From NCBI GenBank assembly GCA_035517775.1, contig DATIYF010000038.1:1-35064 (forward strand): a stretch of 35,064 nt of DNA, read 5' to 3'. The DNA comes from DATIYF01 sp035517775. Its GTDB lineage: Bacteria; Acidobacteriota; Terriglobia; Terriglobales; Acidobacteriaceae. Positions 1 through 7,984 of this stretch are shown here, one piece after another (position 1 is the first letter of the stretch; each line of letters starts with the position of its first letter). The position numbers were made by a program, and so were the translations under genes. The notes under the pieces were generated by a model. That model was not told the DNA's origin and searched no databases. It was given only the letters and a program-made list of their open reading frames with translations.

Positions 1-325
1 TCTTTGTGGCTGGGCCGATGGCGGCGATGCGCAAGTGCTTCAGATCTTGCCGGCCGAGCTTCAGGCGGCTGAGCCGCTGCCAGCACGCCTCCACGCCATT
101 CACGCTGGTCAGAATGAGCCAGTCGTAGCTTTCGAGATTGCGCAGAGCCGCGTCTAGCCGCTTGTACGACTTTGGCGGGCGAATTTCCAGGAAAGGAATT
201 TCCACCACCTGCGCGCCCAACTTCCGCAGCCGGGCGGAGAGCGCGCTCGCCTGGCGCCGGGCCCGGCCGACGAGCACGCGCACACCGGAGAGCGGGCGAG
301 CGGAAGTTCTTGAGGAGGCGGTCAT
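1..325 (-). CDS. hemD: Uroporphyrinogen-III synthase, N-terminal part (cut by window edge)
   Basis: HemD closes and inverts ring D of hydroxymethylbilane to give uroporphyrinogen III in the cytoplasm. The 108 visible residues start at an ATG at 325 (MTASSRTSARPLSG) and continue with VRVLVGRARRQASALS, EIPFLEIRPP and the characteristic DWLILTSVNGVEA, the usual first half of the family. The gene leaves the window at base 1. It is the last visible gene of the hemX-hemA-hemC-hemD run, 75 bases after the hemC stop, and that gap carries one copy of the CACAGAGGA-type repeat. No strong ribosome binding site precedes the ATG. The call rests on motif and position directly after hemC, the usual partner. 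Confidence 0.88.
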   Translation of the reverse strand, partial: MTASSRTSARPLSGVRVLVGRARRQASALSARLRKLGAQVVEIPFLEIRPPKSYKRLDAALRNLESYDWLILTSVNGVEACWQRLSRLKLGRQDLKHLRIAAIGPATK

Positions 326-377
326 GGTGGGAGAGTCGCTGCGTGCTCTGTATCTTCCATGGCCGGATCAAGAAAAT

Positions 378-400
378 AACCACAGAGGACACAGAGGAAG
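378..400 (+). repeat. Intergenic ACCACAGAGGACA-type repeat
   Basis: Two exact CACAGAGGA units follow AAC in the 75-base gap between hemC and hemD, directly at the hemC stop. It is the shortest and cleanest copy of the family. Confidence 0.8.
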
Positions 401-1330
401 CTAGGGCGGCACCACTCCGTTCTCGCCATAAACTTCATCCAGAATTTCGGCGCCGCCGCGCGCCAGCAGGGTTTCGGCGACCTGCTCTCCCACCCGGACC
501 GGGTCCGGGCCGTCGGCGGATTCACGCAAGAGCTTGCTGCCATCGGGCCGAGCCACAAGGGCATCGAGGTGCAGCTCATCCTCGCGCGCCTGGGCCAGGG
601 CGCCGATGGGAACCTGGCAGCCGCCTCCCAGGGCGCGCAGCAAAGCACGCTCGCAGGTGGTCGCGGCCCGCGTCGCAGCATCTTCCAGGAATTCCAGGTG
701 CTGGCGCGTGCTCAGGTCGGCGGCGCGAATCTCAATGGCCAGCGCTCCCTGTCCGGCGGCCGGGCAAAGAATCTCCGGGGCGATCACCTGGCGGACGAAA
801 TCGGTCTTCCCCAGCCGCCTCACTCCCGCCGCCGCCAGGATCACGGCATCGTATTCCCCGGCCTCGAGCTTGCGCAGACGGGTATCCACGTTTCCTCGCA
901 GGGGATGAACCTCCAGGTCCGGGCGCAGGGCCTTGAGCTGGGCCTGGCGGCGCAGGCTGCTGGTGCCGACCAGGGCCTCCTGCGGCAGTTCCTCCAGGCT
1001 GGCGTAGCGCAGCGAGCAGAAAACATCGCGCGGATCTTCGCGCCGGGTAATGGCCGCGATCTCAAAGCCTTCGGGGCCCTCGGTGGGCAGGTCTTTCAGG
1101 CTATGCACCGCTAGATCCACCCGCTCCTCCGCCAGCGCCTCTTCGATTTCCTTGGTGAACATGCCCTTGGCGCCAACCTGGGCGAGAGCCACGTCGGTGA
1201 TTTTGTCGCCGGTGGTGCGGATGATTTCGATCTCGACCTGGTGGCCGCGCTGGATGAGAAAGGCGCGGATATGGTGAGCTTGCCAGAGCGCAAGCTGAGA
1301 GCCGCGGGAGCCGATGCGCAGGCGCGCCAT
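401..1330 (-). CDS. hemC: Porphobilinogen deaminase (hydroxymethylbilane synthase)
   Basis: HemC condenses four porphobilinogen molecules into hydroxymethylbilane for HemD. The 309-residue product has the family length. Visible signatures are RIGSRGSQLALWQA at the N-terminus, HSLKDLPT with the catalytic Asp at about residue 80, VGTSSLRRQAQL, HPLRGNVDTRLRKL, and LGGGCQVPIG with the Cys at about 238 that binds the dipyrromethane cofactor. All expected key residues are present. The ATG at 1330 shares one base with the hemA stop (TGATG), so translation is probably coupled. Substrate flow HemA -> HemC -> HemD matches the gene order; hemB and hemL are not in the window. Confidence 0.97.
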   Translation of the reverse strand: MARLRIGSRGSQLALWQAHHIRAFLIQRGHQVEIEIIRTTGDKITDVALAQVGAKGMFTKEIEEALAEERVDLAVHSLKDLPTEGPEGFEIAAITRREDPRDVFCSLRYASLEELPQEALVGTSSLRRQAQLKALRPDLEVHPLRGNVDTRLRKLEAGEYDAVILAAAGVRRLGKTDFVRQVIAPEILCPAAGQGALAIEIRAADLSTRQHLEFLEDAATRAATTCERALLRALGGGCQVPIGALAQAREDELHLDALVARPDGSKLLRESADGPDPVRVGEQVAETLLARGGAEILDEVYGENGVVPP

Positions 1331-2625
1331 CAGCCGCGCTCTCCCGGCCCGCTGCCCGACTTGGCCTTGCGGTCCTGCAGGTTGAAGAGGCGGCGGACGA
1401 GGTCCACCACGGTGGTGGCCTCGGAGTCGCGCGCCGCCGTCTTTAAGGTGCTGATGGGGGTGTGCATGATTTTGTTGATGATGCCCCGGGTCAGGGCCTC
1501 GACCGCCAGCTCCTGCTCGGGTGAAAGCGGACCCAGGCGGCCGCGCACCCGGTCAATCTCGGCCTGGCGGATGGTTTCCAGATGGTCCTGCAAAGAAACG
1601 ATGGTGGGCACGACCTCAAGGGTCTGCAGGCGCGACTGAAAGCGCTCGACCTCGGTGTTGATGATCTCCTCGGCGCGCTCGGCCTCTTTTTTGCGGTCGG
1701 CGACGTGCAAGCTCACCGCCTGCTGCAGGTCGTCAATGTCATAGACGAAGATGCCATCCACCTTGTTCATCTCCGGGTCCACGTCGCGGGGCACGGCGAT
1801 GTCAATGAAGAACATGGGGCGGTTCTTGCGCCGGCTGAGGAACATCTCGCCGTGGCTGCGGCGGAAGATGGCAACGGGGGCGCCGGTGGAGGTGATGACG
1901 ATATCGGCCTGGTCGCAGGTGTTGTAAATCTCGGAGAAGCGGATGGCCTCGCCGTGAAAGCGGGCGGCCAGCTGCACGGCGCGCTCGTAGGTGCGGTTGG
2001 CGACGAAGATGGAGGCCGCGCCGTGGGCCTGCAGATGGCGGGCGGCCAGCTCGCTCATCTTGCCCGCGCCCACCAGATAGACGTGCTTGCCCTGCAGCGT
2101 GCCGAAGATCTTTTTGGCCAGCTCCACCGCCACCGAGGCGATGGAAACCGCGGAGGAGCCGACGGCGGTCTCAGTACGCACCCGCTTGGCCACGGCGAAG
2201 GCGCGGGTGAGCAGCAGATCGAGCTGCGAGTTGACCGCGCCCACGGCGCGGGCGGTAGCATAGGCCTCCTTCACCTGGCCGAGAATCTGGGCCTCGCCCA
2301 CCACCATGGAATCGAGGCTGGCGGCCACCCGGAACAGATGGCGGACGGCTTCGTTCTCGCGCAGATGGTAAAGATGCGGGTCGAGCTGGGCAGGCTCGAG
2401 ATGAAAGTAGGCGCCGAGAAAGCCGCGCAGGTCGGCGCTGCCGTTGCGGGTGCGGGCCAGCAGCTCCACCCGGTTGCAGGTGCACAGGATCAGGGCCTCC
2501 TCGACGCCCGGGTGCTGGGCCAGCTGGCGCAGGGCCTCAGGCAGGCGGGATTCGGGAATGGCCAGCCGCTCCCGCACCTCGACCGGGGCGGTGGTATGGT
2601 TGACGCCGATGAGCTGAAGGTTCAT
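1330..2625 (-). CDS. hemA: Glutamyl-tRNA reductase
   Basis: HemA reduces glutamyl-tRNA(Glu) to glutamate-1-semialdehyde with NADPH, the first committed step of C5-pathway tetrapyrrole synthesis. I chose the ATG at 2625 (MNLQLIGVNHTTAPVEVRERL), which gives 431 residues. The open frame extends 50 codons further upstream, but only into hemX. Seen: LCTCNRVELL with nucleophile Cys50, VVGEAQILGQVKEAY, a Rossmann segment VYLVGAGKMSELAARHL, and a C-terminal helical dimerisation domain ending near ARDSEATTVVDLVRRLF. The start overlaps the hemX stop (ATGA) and the stop overlaps the hemC start, so hemX-hemA-hemC look translationally coupled. Confidence 0.97.
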   Translation of the reverse strand: MNLQLIGVNHTTAPVEVRERLAIPESRLPEALRQLAQHPGVEEALILCTCNRVELLARTRNGSADLRGFLGAYFHLEPAQLDPHLYHLRENEAVRHLFRVAASLDSMVVGEAQILGQVKEAYATARAVGAVNSQLDLLLTRAFAVAKRVRTETAVGSSAVSIASVAVELAKKIFGTLQGKHVYLVGAGKMSELAARHLQAHGAASIFVANRTYERAVQLAARFHGEAIRFSEIYNTCDQADIVITSTGAPVAIFRRSHGEMFLSRRKNRPMFFIDIAVPRDVDPEMNKVDGIFVYDIDDLQQAVSLHVADRKKEAERAEEIINTEVERFQSRLQTLEVVPTIVSLQDHLETIRQAEIDRVRGRLGPLSPEQELAVEALTRGIINKIMHTPISTLKTAARDSEATTVVDLVRRLFNLQDRKAKSGSGPGERG

Positions 2626-3437
2626 GACTGCACGAACCGGTGAATGGTGCTGAAGTAGTTGGCCGACCAGGCCACCACCGCGGCCACGAAGGCCCCCGCC
2701 GCCAGATAGGCCGCGCGGCGGCCCCGCCAGCCCGCGTTCCAGCGGGTATAGACCAGCAGCAGGTAGACCAGCCACATCAGAATGGAAAGCAGAATCTTGG
2801 GATCGAGAAAGTCCACCCGCCCGAAGGTGATCTGCGCCACCACCGTGCCCGCCAGAAGGCCCAGGGTCATGAAGGGGAAGCCGAGCAGCAGGGAGCGGAA
2901 GCTGATCTCGTCAATCACTTCGAGCGCGGGCAGGCGGGAGAGCATGCCGGCGGATTTTTTCGCCTTCAGCATGTGCTCCTGGATGAGATAGACCAGGCTG
3001 GCGCCGAAGCTGAGCACCAGCGCGGCGTAGCCGGTGAAGATGAGCACGATGTGCACCAGCAGCCAGCCACCGCGCGAGGCCGGATTCATGAACACGAAAG
3101 GCTGCTCGCCGGTGGCGGCCACGAAGGTCAGCAGGAAGACTACGGGAAAGACCACGATGCCGGGCGAGGTGGTCTTATAGACCAGATACACCAGCATGAA
3201 GGCCACCATGATGAGGAAGGCCAGCACCGACTCGGCGTTGTGCACCGAGGTCACGGTAATCTGGTGGGAGAGCCCCATTTCCTCGGCCAGGGCCACGAAG
3301 TGAAACAGCATCCCCAGGTAGGCGGCATGCAGGGCGATCTTGCCCAGCAGCTCGCTGCTGCGGGAAAGCGCCACCAGCGCGTAGAGCAGCCCGAAGGCGT
3401 AGCAGCCGAGCGCGACTCGCAGCCAGAGGATGGGCAT
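2622..3437 (-). CDS. hemX: HemX/CcsA-like cytochrome c assembly membrane protein
   Basis: This integral membrane protein of the CcsA/ResC/HemX family (cytochrome c assembly domain) has 271 residues from the ATG at 3437 (MPILWLRVALGCYAFG). The frame stays open upstream to 3545, but that part is unlike the family and crosses the likely promoter. About eight hydrophobic segments are visible, including VLAFLIMVAFMLVYLVYK and WLLVHIVLIFTGYAALVLSF. The WGxxWxWD heme-handling motif of true CcsA is not seen, which favours the HemX branch. HemX of Bacillus influences glutamyl-tRNA reductase level; the overlap of its stop with the hemA start fits such a role here, but that is inference. Confidence 0.85.
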   Translation of the reverse strand: MPILWLRVALGCYAFGLLYALVALSRSSELLGKIALHAAYLGMLFHFVALAEEMGLSHQITVTSVHNAESVLAFLIMVAFMLVYLVYKTTSPGIVVFPVVFLLTFVAATGEQPFVFMNPASRGGWLLVHIVLIFTGYAALVLSFGASLVYLIQEHMLKAKKSAGMLSRLPALEVIDEISFRSLLLGFPFMTLGLLAGTVVAQITFGRVDFLDPKILLSILMWLVYLLLVYTRWNAGWRGRRAAYLAAGAFVAAVVAWSANYFSTIHRFVQS

Positions 3438-3491
3438 CTTTTCGTTTGCAGGCCGGAGGGGCAGGCCCCGCTTCCCCGCCCTGTCCGGCTG

Positions 3492-3522
3492 ATTATAGTC
3501 TGCACCGGGGCCGGGGCAGCAA
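3492..3522 (-). promoter_or_regulatory. Candidate sigma-70 promoter of the hem operon
   Basis: On the minus strand a perfect TATAAT (3492-3497) lies 19 bases from a weak TTGCTG (3517-3522). It is 55 bases upstream of the hemX ATG with no gene between, so a leader of about 50 nt would result. The -35 match and long spacer are poor; the -10 and location carry the call. Confidence 0.5.
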
Positions 3523-3594
3523 GCATGCAGAGGGGGCGCGAGCACTTCTGATTACGGCGGATTACGACCCAGGGCCGCCGAGGCGGCGGCGCTC

Positions 3595-3969
3595 TTATGC
3601 GATGCCGAGCGCGGCGAGCGCCTGCTCCAGGCCGGGGCCATCGAGCGCCAGCCGCCGCCCTGCGGCCATGAGGTTCTCGATTTCATCGAAGGCCTGGAAC
3701 AGGCGCATCTTCACCGCCCCGTAGCGCTCAGCCTCGGTCAGGGAGCGGCCATGGACGCCCTCCCAGGAACGGGCGGCTTCCTGCCGCAGGAAGACGCTCA
3801 CCGCGAAGGTCAGTTTGCGGTCGGAGGAAACATCGAAGATGTACTCAGTCGCGGGCCCGAGCGGCTCGGAGGGCAGGGCCGGGCGCTGGCCCACAAAGTA
3901 GTACTGGTAAACATAGCCCTGGGCTCCGGTGTAGCTCTTCATGCGGCGCAGGGGAACAGAGTTATACAT
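3595..3969 (-). CDS. Conserved-looking small protein of unknown function
   Basis: I do not recognise this 124-residue protein. It starts at an ATG at 3969 (MYNSVPLRRMKSYTGAQGYV), has no signal peptide or membrane segment, and mixes an aromatic N-terminal half (VYQYYFVGQRP, EYIFDVSSDRKLTFAVSVF) with a helical C-terminal half (ERYGAVKMRLFQAFDEIENL). Codon use and G+C match its neighbours, and the protein is not low-complexity, so it is probably real. It lies downstream of the GalT-like gene on the same strand, separated by 94 bases that contain a heptamer tandem repeat. A short GC hairpin (GCCGCC/GGCGGC, 3574-3587) follows its stop. Confidence 0.65.
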   Translation of the reverse strand: MYNSVPLRRMKSYTGAQGYVYQYYFVGQRPALPSEPLGPATEYIFDVSSDRKLTFAVSVFLRQEAARSWEGVHGRSLTEAERYGAVKMRLFQAFDEIENLMAAGRRLALDGPGLEQALAALGIA

Positions 3970-3984
3970 GATGCAAGGAATCTC

Positions 3985-4019
3985 AGCTTTTAGCTTTTAG
4001 CTTTTAGCTCTTAGCTCTT
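3985..4019. repeat. Heptamer tandem repeat, 5 units (AGCTTTT/AGCTCTT)
   Basis: Five perfectly phased 7-base units lie between the GalT-like gene and the small gene at 3595: three AGCTTTT followed by two AGCTCTT, with a partial sixth. The two halves differ by one base change. It belongs with other phased heptamer runs in this window (5184, 5223, 24276). Confidence 0.9.
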
Positions 4020-4063
4020 GGCTGCTTACTCCAGCCTACCTTCCCTACTGAACCCGGGCCGCC

Positions 4064-5053
4064 TTACTCGATTCTGGCCTCGCGCAGCCGCCGGGCCGCC
4101 GTCTCCGGAGTCAGGGGCGAATAATACACCTCCTTGAAGCTGTAAGACCTGGCCTTGGCCGCCAGAATAGGCAGAATCTCGAGGTGCCAATGGTAGTCCT
4201 GGTCGAGCGTCTTCCAGTAGCCCAGAGTGCTTGAAGGGTGCAGGCTGTTGGGCGAGGTGTGCAGCACCAGGTGGAACTCCCCGGTAATGGTGCGGATGCG
4301 CTCGAGGGTGCGGCGCAAGAGCGCCGCCAGGTCGCGCAGGCGGTTCTGCCGGTTGAGGGCATAGCGCTCGAAGGCGGCCTCGTGGGTGCGGGAGAGGATC
4401 CAGGTCTCGTAGGGCACGCGGGGAGCATAGGGCACCAGGGCAAGGAAGTCGGCGCGCGCCTCGATCAGGCGCACCTGCTGGCGCTCTTCCTGGGCAACGA
4501 TGTCGCAGAAGACGCAGCGCTCCTTTTGGGCGAAGTATTCGCGGCCGGCCCGCAGCTCGTAGAGCACCCGCCGGGGCACGAAGGTGGTGGCGGTGAGCTG
4601 GGAATTGGGATGGGCGAACTCCTGCCCGGCGCTCGCGCCGTGGTTTTTGAAGATGCTCACGTACTTCAGGCGCTGGTCGTTTTTCAGGTCCTGAATGCGC
4701 TGGGCGATGAGCAGCAGAAGTTGCTCGATCTCGGCGTCCCCGGCATGCCACAGCTGGCGCTCGTGGTGGAAGTTTTCGAGCAGCACCTCGTGCGCGCCGA
4801 TGGGCCGCATGCGGTCGTAGAGCCCCTCGCCGCGGCGCCCGGGATCGCCCTCCACGTGATAGAGCGGGTTGGGGTGCACCACCGCCCGCGCCGACCAGGG
4901 CTCGCCGGCCAGGCCGGGGAGGCTTGCGACCACCTGCGGCGGCGAGAGCGAGCCGGGGCAGAAGCGGCAGCCGGAAGCGGCCTGGGCGGCGATGTCGGCG
5001 TCATCGCCGGTGATGACCCAGGAGCGGGTGATGGGGTCCTTGCGCAGCTCCAT
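4064..5053 (-). CDS. galT: GalT-like nucleotidyltransferase (galactose-1-phosphate uridylyltransferase family)
   Basis: The 329-residue protein starts at the ATG at 5053 (MELRKDPITRSWVITGDD). It is built like GalT: zinc-type CxxC at 29/32, ENFHHERQ near 94-100, an H-P-N-S-Q segment at 148-152, a second CxxC at 180/183 (CVFCD), and HWHLEILP near 288-295, the iron or histidine-triad-like motif. GalT exchanges UMP between UDP-glucose and galactose-1-phosphate through a uridylylated His in the motif HPHxQ. In this protein that His is Asn150, so classical activity is uncertain and another nucleotidyl transfer or phosphorylase activity is possible. No galK, galE or glycogen genes are adjacent. Family assignment is firm; substrate is not. 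Confidence 0.8.
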   Translation of the reverse strand: MELRKDPITRSWVITGDDADIAAQAASGCRFCPGSLSPPQVVASLPGLAGEPWSARAVVHPNPLYHVEGDPGRRGEGLYDRMRPIGAHEVLLENFHHERQLWHAGDAEIEQLLLLIAQRIQDLKNDQRLKYVSIFKNHGASAGQEFAHPNSQLTATTFVPRRVLYELRAGREYFAQKERCVFCDIVAQEERQQVRLIEARADFLALVPYAPRVPYETWILSRTHEAAFERYALNRQNRLRDLAALLRRTLERIRTITGEFHLVLHTSPNSLHPSSTLGYWKTLDQDYHWHLEILPILAAKARSYSFKEVYYSPLTPETAARRLREARIE

Positions 5054-5129
5054 GGCAGTTGGCTTTGGCTGCTAAGGAAAGCACTCCGGGAGGAGGGGCG
5101 TCAACCCATTTCCACAGGCGGGGCGACGG

Positions 5130-5135
5130 TATAAT
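5130..5135 (+). promoter_or_regulatory. Candidate -10 element for mutS
   Basis: A perfect TATAAT lies 140 bases upstream of the mutS ATG in the divergent galT-mutS gap. No convincing -35 is seen at 16-18 bases. The resulting leader would contain both heptamer repeats of this gap. Confidence 0.35.
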
Positions 5136-5183
5136 CCGCGCACCAAGGGCCGTAGGGGAGAGAGGGGAGGAGACTGGGTTGCT

Positions 5184-5204
5184 GTCAGCAGTCAGCAGTC
5201 AGCC
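5184..5204. repeat. Heptamer tandem repeat, 3 units (GTCAGCA)
   Basis: Two exact GTCAGCA units and a third ending in C, in the gap between the divergent galT-like gene and mutS. It is followed 18 bases later by a second, different heptamer run. Confidence 0.85.
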
Positions 5205-5222
5205 TGGCGCGAGGGGGCAAGA

Positions 5223-5243
5223 GCTGAAGGCTGAAGGCTGAGT
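5223..5243. repeat. Heptamer tandem repeat, 3 units (GCTGAAG)
   Basis: Two exact GCTGAAG units and a degenerate third (GCTGAGT), 33 bases before the mutS ATG. The same 7-base period as at 5184 but a different sequence. Confidence 0.85.
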
Positions 5244-5275
5244 GCGGACTGCCGAATGCTACCTGCGACGCTATC

Positions 5276-7903
5276 ATGACCGAGCCCTCCACCCCGCTGA
5301 TGCGGCAGTACGCCGCCATCAAGAAGGAGCACCCCGGCACGCTGCTGTTTTTCCGCCTGGGGGATTTTTACGAGCTCTTTTTCGAGGATGCGGCGGTGGC
5401 GGCGCGCGAACTCGAAATCACTCTCACTGCGCGCAACAAGGAAAAGGGCATGGCCGTGCCCATGTGCGGCGTGCCTTACCACGCCGCCGAGGGCTACATC
5501 GCGAAGCTGATCCGGCGGGGCTTCAAGGTCGCCATCTGCGACCAGATGGAGGACCCGCGCCTGGCCAAGAAGCTGGTGCGGCGCGAGGTCACGCGGGTGC
5601 TCACCCCGGGGACGGCGGCCGATTCCTCCCTGGGCTCGGAAGAGAACAATTTTCTGGCGGCGACCGCCCAGCTGGAGGAGCGCTCGGGCTTTGCCGCGCT
5701 CGATCTTTCCACCGGCGAGTTCCGCGCCACCGAGTTCGCGGGCGAAGACGCCCGGCGGCGCATCCAGGAGGAGCTCGAGCAGCTGCGCCCCAAGGAGATT
5801 CTCTACGCCTCCTCGGCGCCGCTGTTTGAGGCGGGGCCGGGCCGGGGGGCGGAGGGCCGGGGCCAGGCCTTTTCGCGCCCTGCGCCGGGAGCAGCGGAGA
5901 CCCCGCTTGAGGACTGGATCTTCTCTCCCGACCACGCCATCCCCCTGCTCGAAAATCATTTCGGAGTGCTGTCGCTGGAGGGCTTCGGCCTGGCGGGCAG
6001 GCCGGCCGCGGCTTCGGCGGCCGGGGCCATTCTGCACTATGTGCGCTCCACCCAGCGGGGAACGCTCGAGCACGTGGACCGCATCGGCTTCTACGAGCAC
6101 CGCAACTGCCTGGTGCTCGATGCGGTCACGGTGCGCAACCTGGAGCTGATTGAGCCCCTGGTGGCGGGCAACGATCTAACCCTGTTGCGCTCGATCGATG
6201 CGACGGTCACGCCCATGGGCAAGCGCCTGCTGCGCGCCTGGCTGCTGCGGCCCTCTTTGGACGCACTCGAAATCAACGCCCGGCTCGACGCCGTCGAAGC
6301 GCAGGTGAAGGACACCGTGGGCCGCGAGGAGCTGCGGCGGGCACTGCAGGGGATTCTCGATCTCGAGCGCCTGCTCAGCCGGGTGACGCTGGAGACCGCC
6401 AACCCGCGCGACCTGCAGGCGCTCGCCGCCTCGCTGGGCAGAATTCCGGCGGCGCGGGCGGCGCTGGCCAGGTTCAGCGCCGGGCGTCTTCAGGTTCTGC
6501 ATCCAGCGCTTGACGAATTGGGTGATCTGCGCGAGCGCATCGAGCGCACCCTGGTGGCCGAGCCGCCGCTCTCGCTGAGCGAGGGGGGCGTGGTGGGCGC
6601 GGGCGTGGATGGCGAGCTCGACCAGCTGCGCGATTTGAGCCGCTCGAGCAAGCAGCGCCTGGCCGAGATCGAGCAGCGGGAGCGGCAGCGCACTGCGATC
6701 GCCTCGCTCAAGGTGAAGTTCAACAACATCTTCGGCTACTACATCGAGATCTCCAAGCCCAACCTGCATCTTGCCCCTGCCGATTACGAGCGCAAGCAGA
6801 CCCTGGTAGGGGCCGAGCGCTTCACCACCCCCGAGCTCAAGGACTACGAGGCCCGGATTCTCGATGCGCAAGAGAAGATGATCGAGATCGAGCGCCGCCT
6901 GTTCGCCGAGCTGCGCTCGGCCATCGCCGGCGAGGCCCGGCGCATCCGGCAGACGGCGCTGGCCCTGGCCGAAGTGGACGTGCTGGCCGCGCTCGCCCAC
7001 ACCGCCGCCCTGCGCCACTACTGCCGCCCCCGCCTGGACGATTCCGCCGAGCTCGAGATCATCGGGGGAAGGCACCCGGTGATCGAACAGCAGGCAGGCG
7101 GCGGCGAGCGCTTCGTGCCCAACGACCTCTACCTGAATTCCACCACCGACGCGGTGCTGCTGCTGACCGGGCCCAACATGGGGGGCAAGTCCACCTACCT
7201 GCGGCAGGCGGCGCTCAGCGTGATCCTGGCGCAGATGGGATCGTTCGTTCCCGCCAGCGCGGCGCGCCTGGGCCTGGTGGACCGGGTCTTCACCCGCATC
7301 GGAGCCAGCGACAATCTGGCCGGGGGGCGCTCGACCTTCATGGTAGAGATGACCGAGACCGCCGCCATCCTGCACCGCGCCACGCCGCGCTCGCTCATTC
7401 TGCTCGATGAGGTCGGGCGGGGCACGGCCACCTATGACGGCCTGGCCATTGCCTGGGCGGCGGTCGAATACCTGCACGCCCGCATTCGCGCCAAGACGCT
7501 GTTCGCCACCCATTATTTCGAGCTGACCGAGCTGGCCGAGCTGCTCCCGGGGGTGAAGAACTATCACGTCTCAGTGAATGAGACCGGCGGAGGAATCGTT
7601 TTTTTGCGCAAAGTGGAGCCGGGCGCGGCCGACCGCAGCTACGGCATTGAAGTGGCCAAGCTGGCGGGGCTGCCGCGGGAGGTGATCGAGCGGGCGCGGG
7701 CGGTGCTGGCCGAGCATGAGAGCGCGGAGCGGCGGGCGAGCGGGCAGCTTTCGCCGGGGGCTGAGCCCCGGGCGGCGCAGCTGACCATCTTTACCCCGCT
7801 TTCCCAGCCGGTGCTCGAACGGCTGCGGGAGATGGACCTCGACCGGCTGACCCCGCTTGAAGCCCTGAATCTTCTGGCCGAGCTGAAGCAGCAGGTCGAG
7901 TGA
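5276..7903 (+). CDS. mutS: DNA mismatch repair protein MutS
   Basis: MutS recognises base mismatches and small loops in DNA and, with MutL and ATP, starts mismatch repair. The 875 residues are close to the usual length. Seen: the mismatch-reading Phe-x-Glu in GDFYELFFEDA near residue 35, the connector and lever domains, the clamp, and the ATPase with Walker A GPNMGGKST near 631-640, the STFMVEMTE signature, Walker B ILLDEVGRGTATYDG near 710, and FATHYFELTELAE. The C-terminal tail is short. The ATG at 5276 (MTEPSTPLMRQY) matches the family start. mutL is not in the window. It looks like a single-gene unit, since a repeat-bearing gap separates it from nagZ. Confidence 0.98.
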   Translation: MTEPSTPLMRQYAAIKKEHPGTLLFFRLGDFYELFFEDAAVAARELEITLTARNKEKGMAVPMCGVPYHAAEGYIAKLIRRGFKVAICDQMEDPRLAKKLVRREVTRVLTPGTAADSSLGSEENNFLAATAQLEERSGFAALDLSTGEFRATEFAGEDARRRIQEELEQLRPKEILYASSAPLFEAGPGRGAEGRGQAFSRPAPGAAETPLEDWIFSPDHAIPLLENHFGVLSLEGFGLAGRPAAASAAGAILHYVRSTQRGTLEHVDRIGFYEHRNCLVLDAVTVRNLELIEPLVAGNDLTLLRSIDATVTPMGKRLLRAWLLRPSLDALEINARLDAVEAQVKDTVGREELRRALQGILDLERLLSRVTLETANPRDLQALAASLGRIPAARAALARFSAGRLQVLHPALDELGDLRERIERTLVAEPPLSLSEGGVVGAGVDGELDQLRDLSRSSKQRLAEIEQRERQRTAIASLKVKFNNIFGYYIEISKPNLHLAPADYERKQTLVGAERFTTPELKDYEARILDAQEKMIEIERRLFAELRSAIAGEARRIRQTALALAEVDVLAALAHTAALRHYCRPRLDDSAELEIIGGRHPVIEQQAGGGERFVPNDLYLNSTTDAVLLLTGPNMGGKSTYLRQAALSVILAQMGSFVPASAARLGLVDRVFTRIGASDNLAGGRSTFMVEMTETAAILHRATPRSLILLDEVGRGTATYDGLAIAWAAVEYLHARIRAKTLFATHYFELTELAELLPGVKNYHVSVNETGGGIVFLRKVEPGAADRSYGIEVAKLAGLPREVIERARAVLAEHESAERRASGQLSPGAEPRAAQLTIFTPLSQPVLERLREMDLDRLTPLEALNLLAELKQQVE

Positions 7904-7940
7904 GCGCCGGGTCTCTTTCTCTGCAGTTAACCAACAAAAT

Positions 7941-7968
7941 AACCACAGAGGACAGGGAGGACACGGAG
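7941..7968 (+). repeat. Intergenic ACCACAGAGGACA-type repeat
   Basis: Three units of roughly nine bases (ACCACAGAGG, ACAGGGAGG, ACACGGAG) lie between mutS and nagZ. This is one of six related copies in the window. Confidence 0.8.
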
Positions 7969-7984
7969 ATGACACACTGAAACC

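Noticed and set aside
2626..2775. An N-terminal extension of hemA by 50 residues
   Set aside because: The added residues are Gly/Leu-rich, overlap hemX in another frame and are not part of the family; MNLQLIGVNH is the normal start.
3985..5243. Short repeat arrays as possible CRISPR
   Set aside because: Units are 7 bases, directly abutting, with no spacers; no cas genes are present.
6176..7567. A 463-codon open frame antisense to mutS, and similar long frames opposite hemA (1582-2643), nagZ (7571-9064) and copA (19361-20839)
   Set aside because: These are typical shadow frames of G+C-rich third positions. None has recognisable domains and all lie within well-supported genes.
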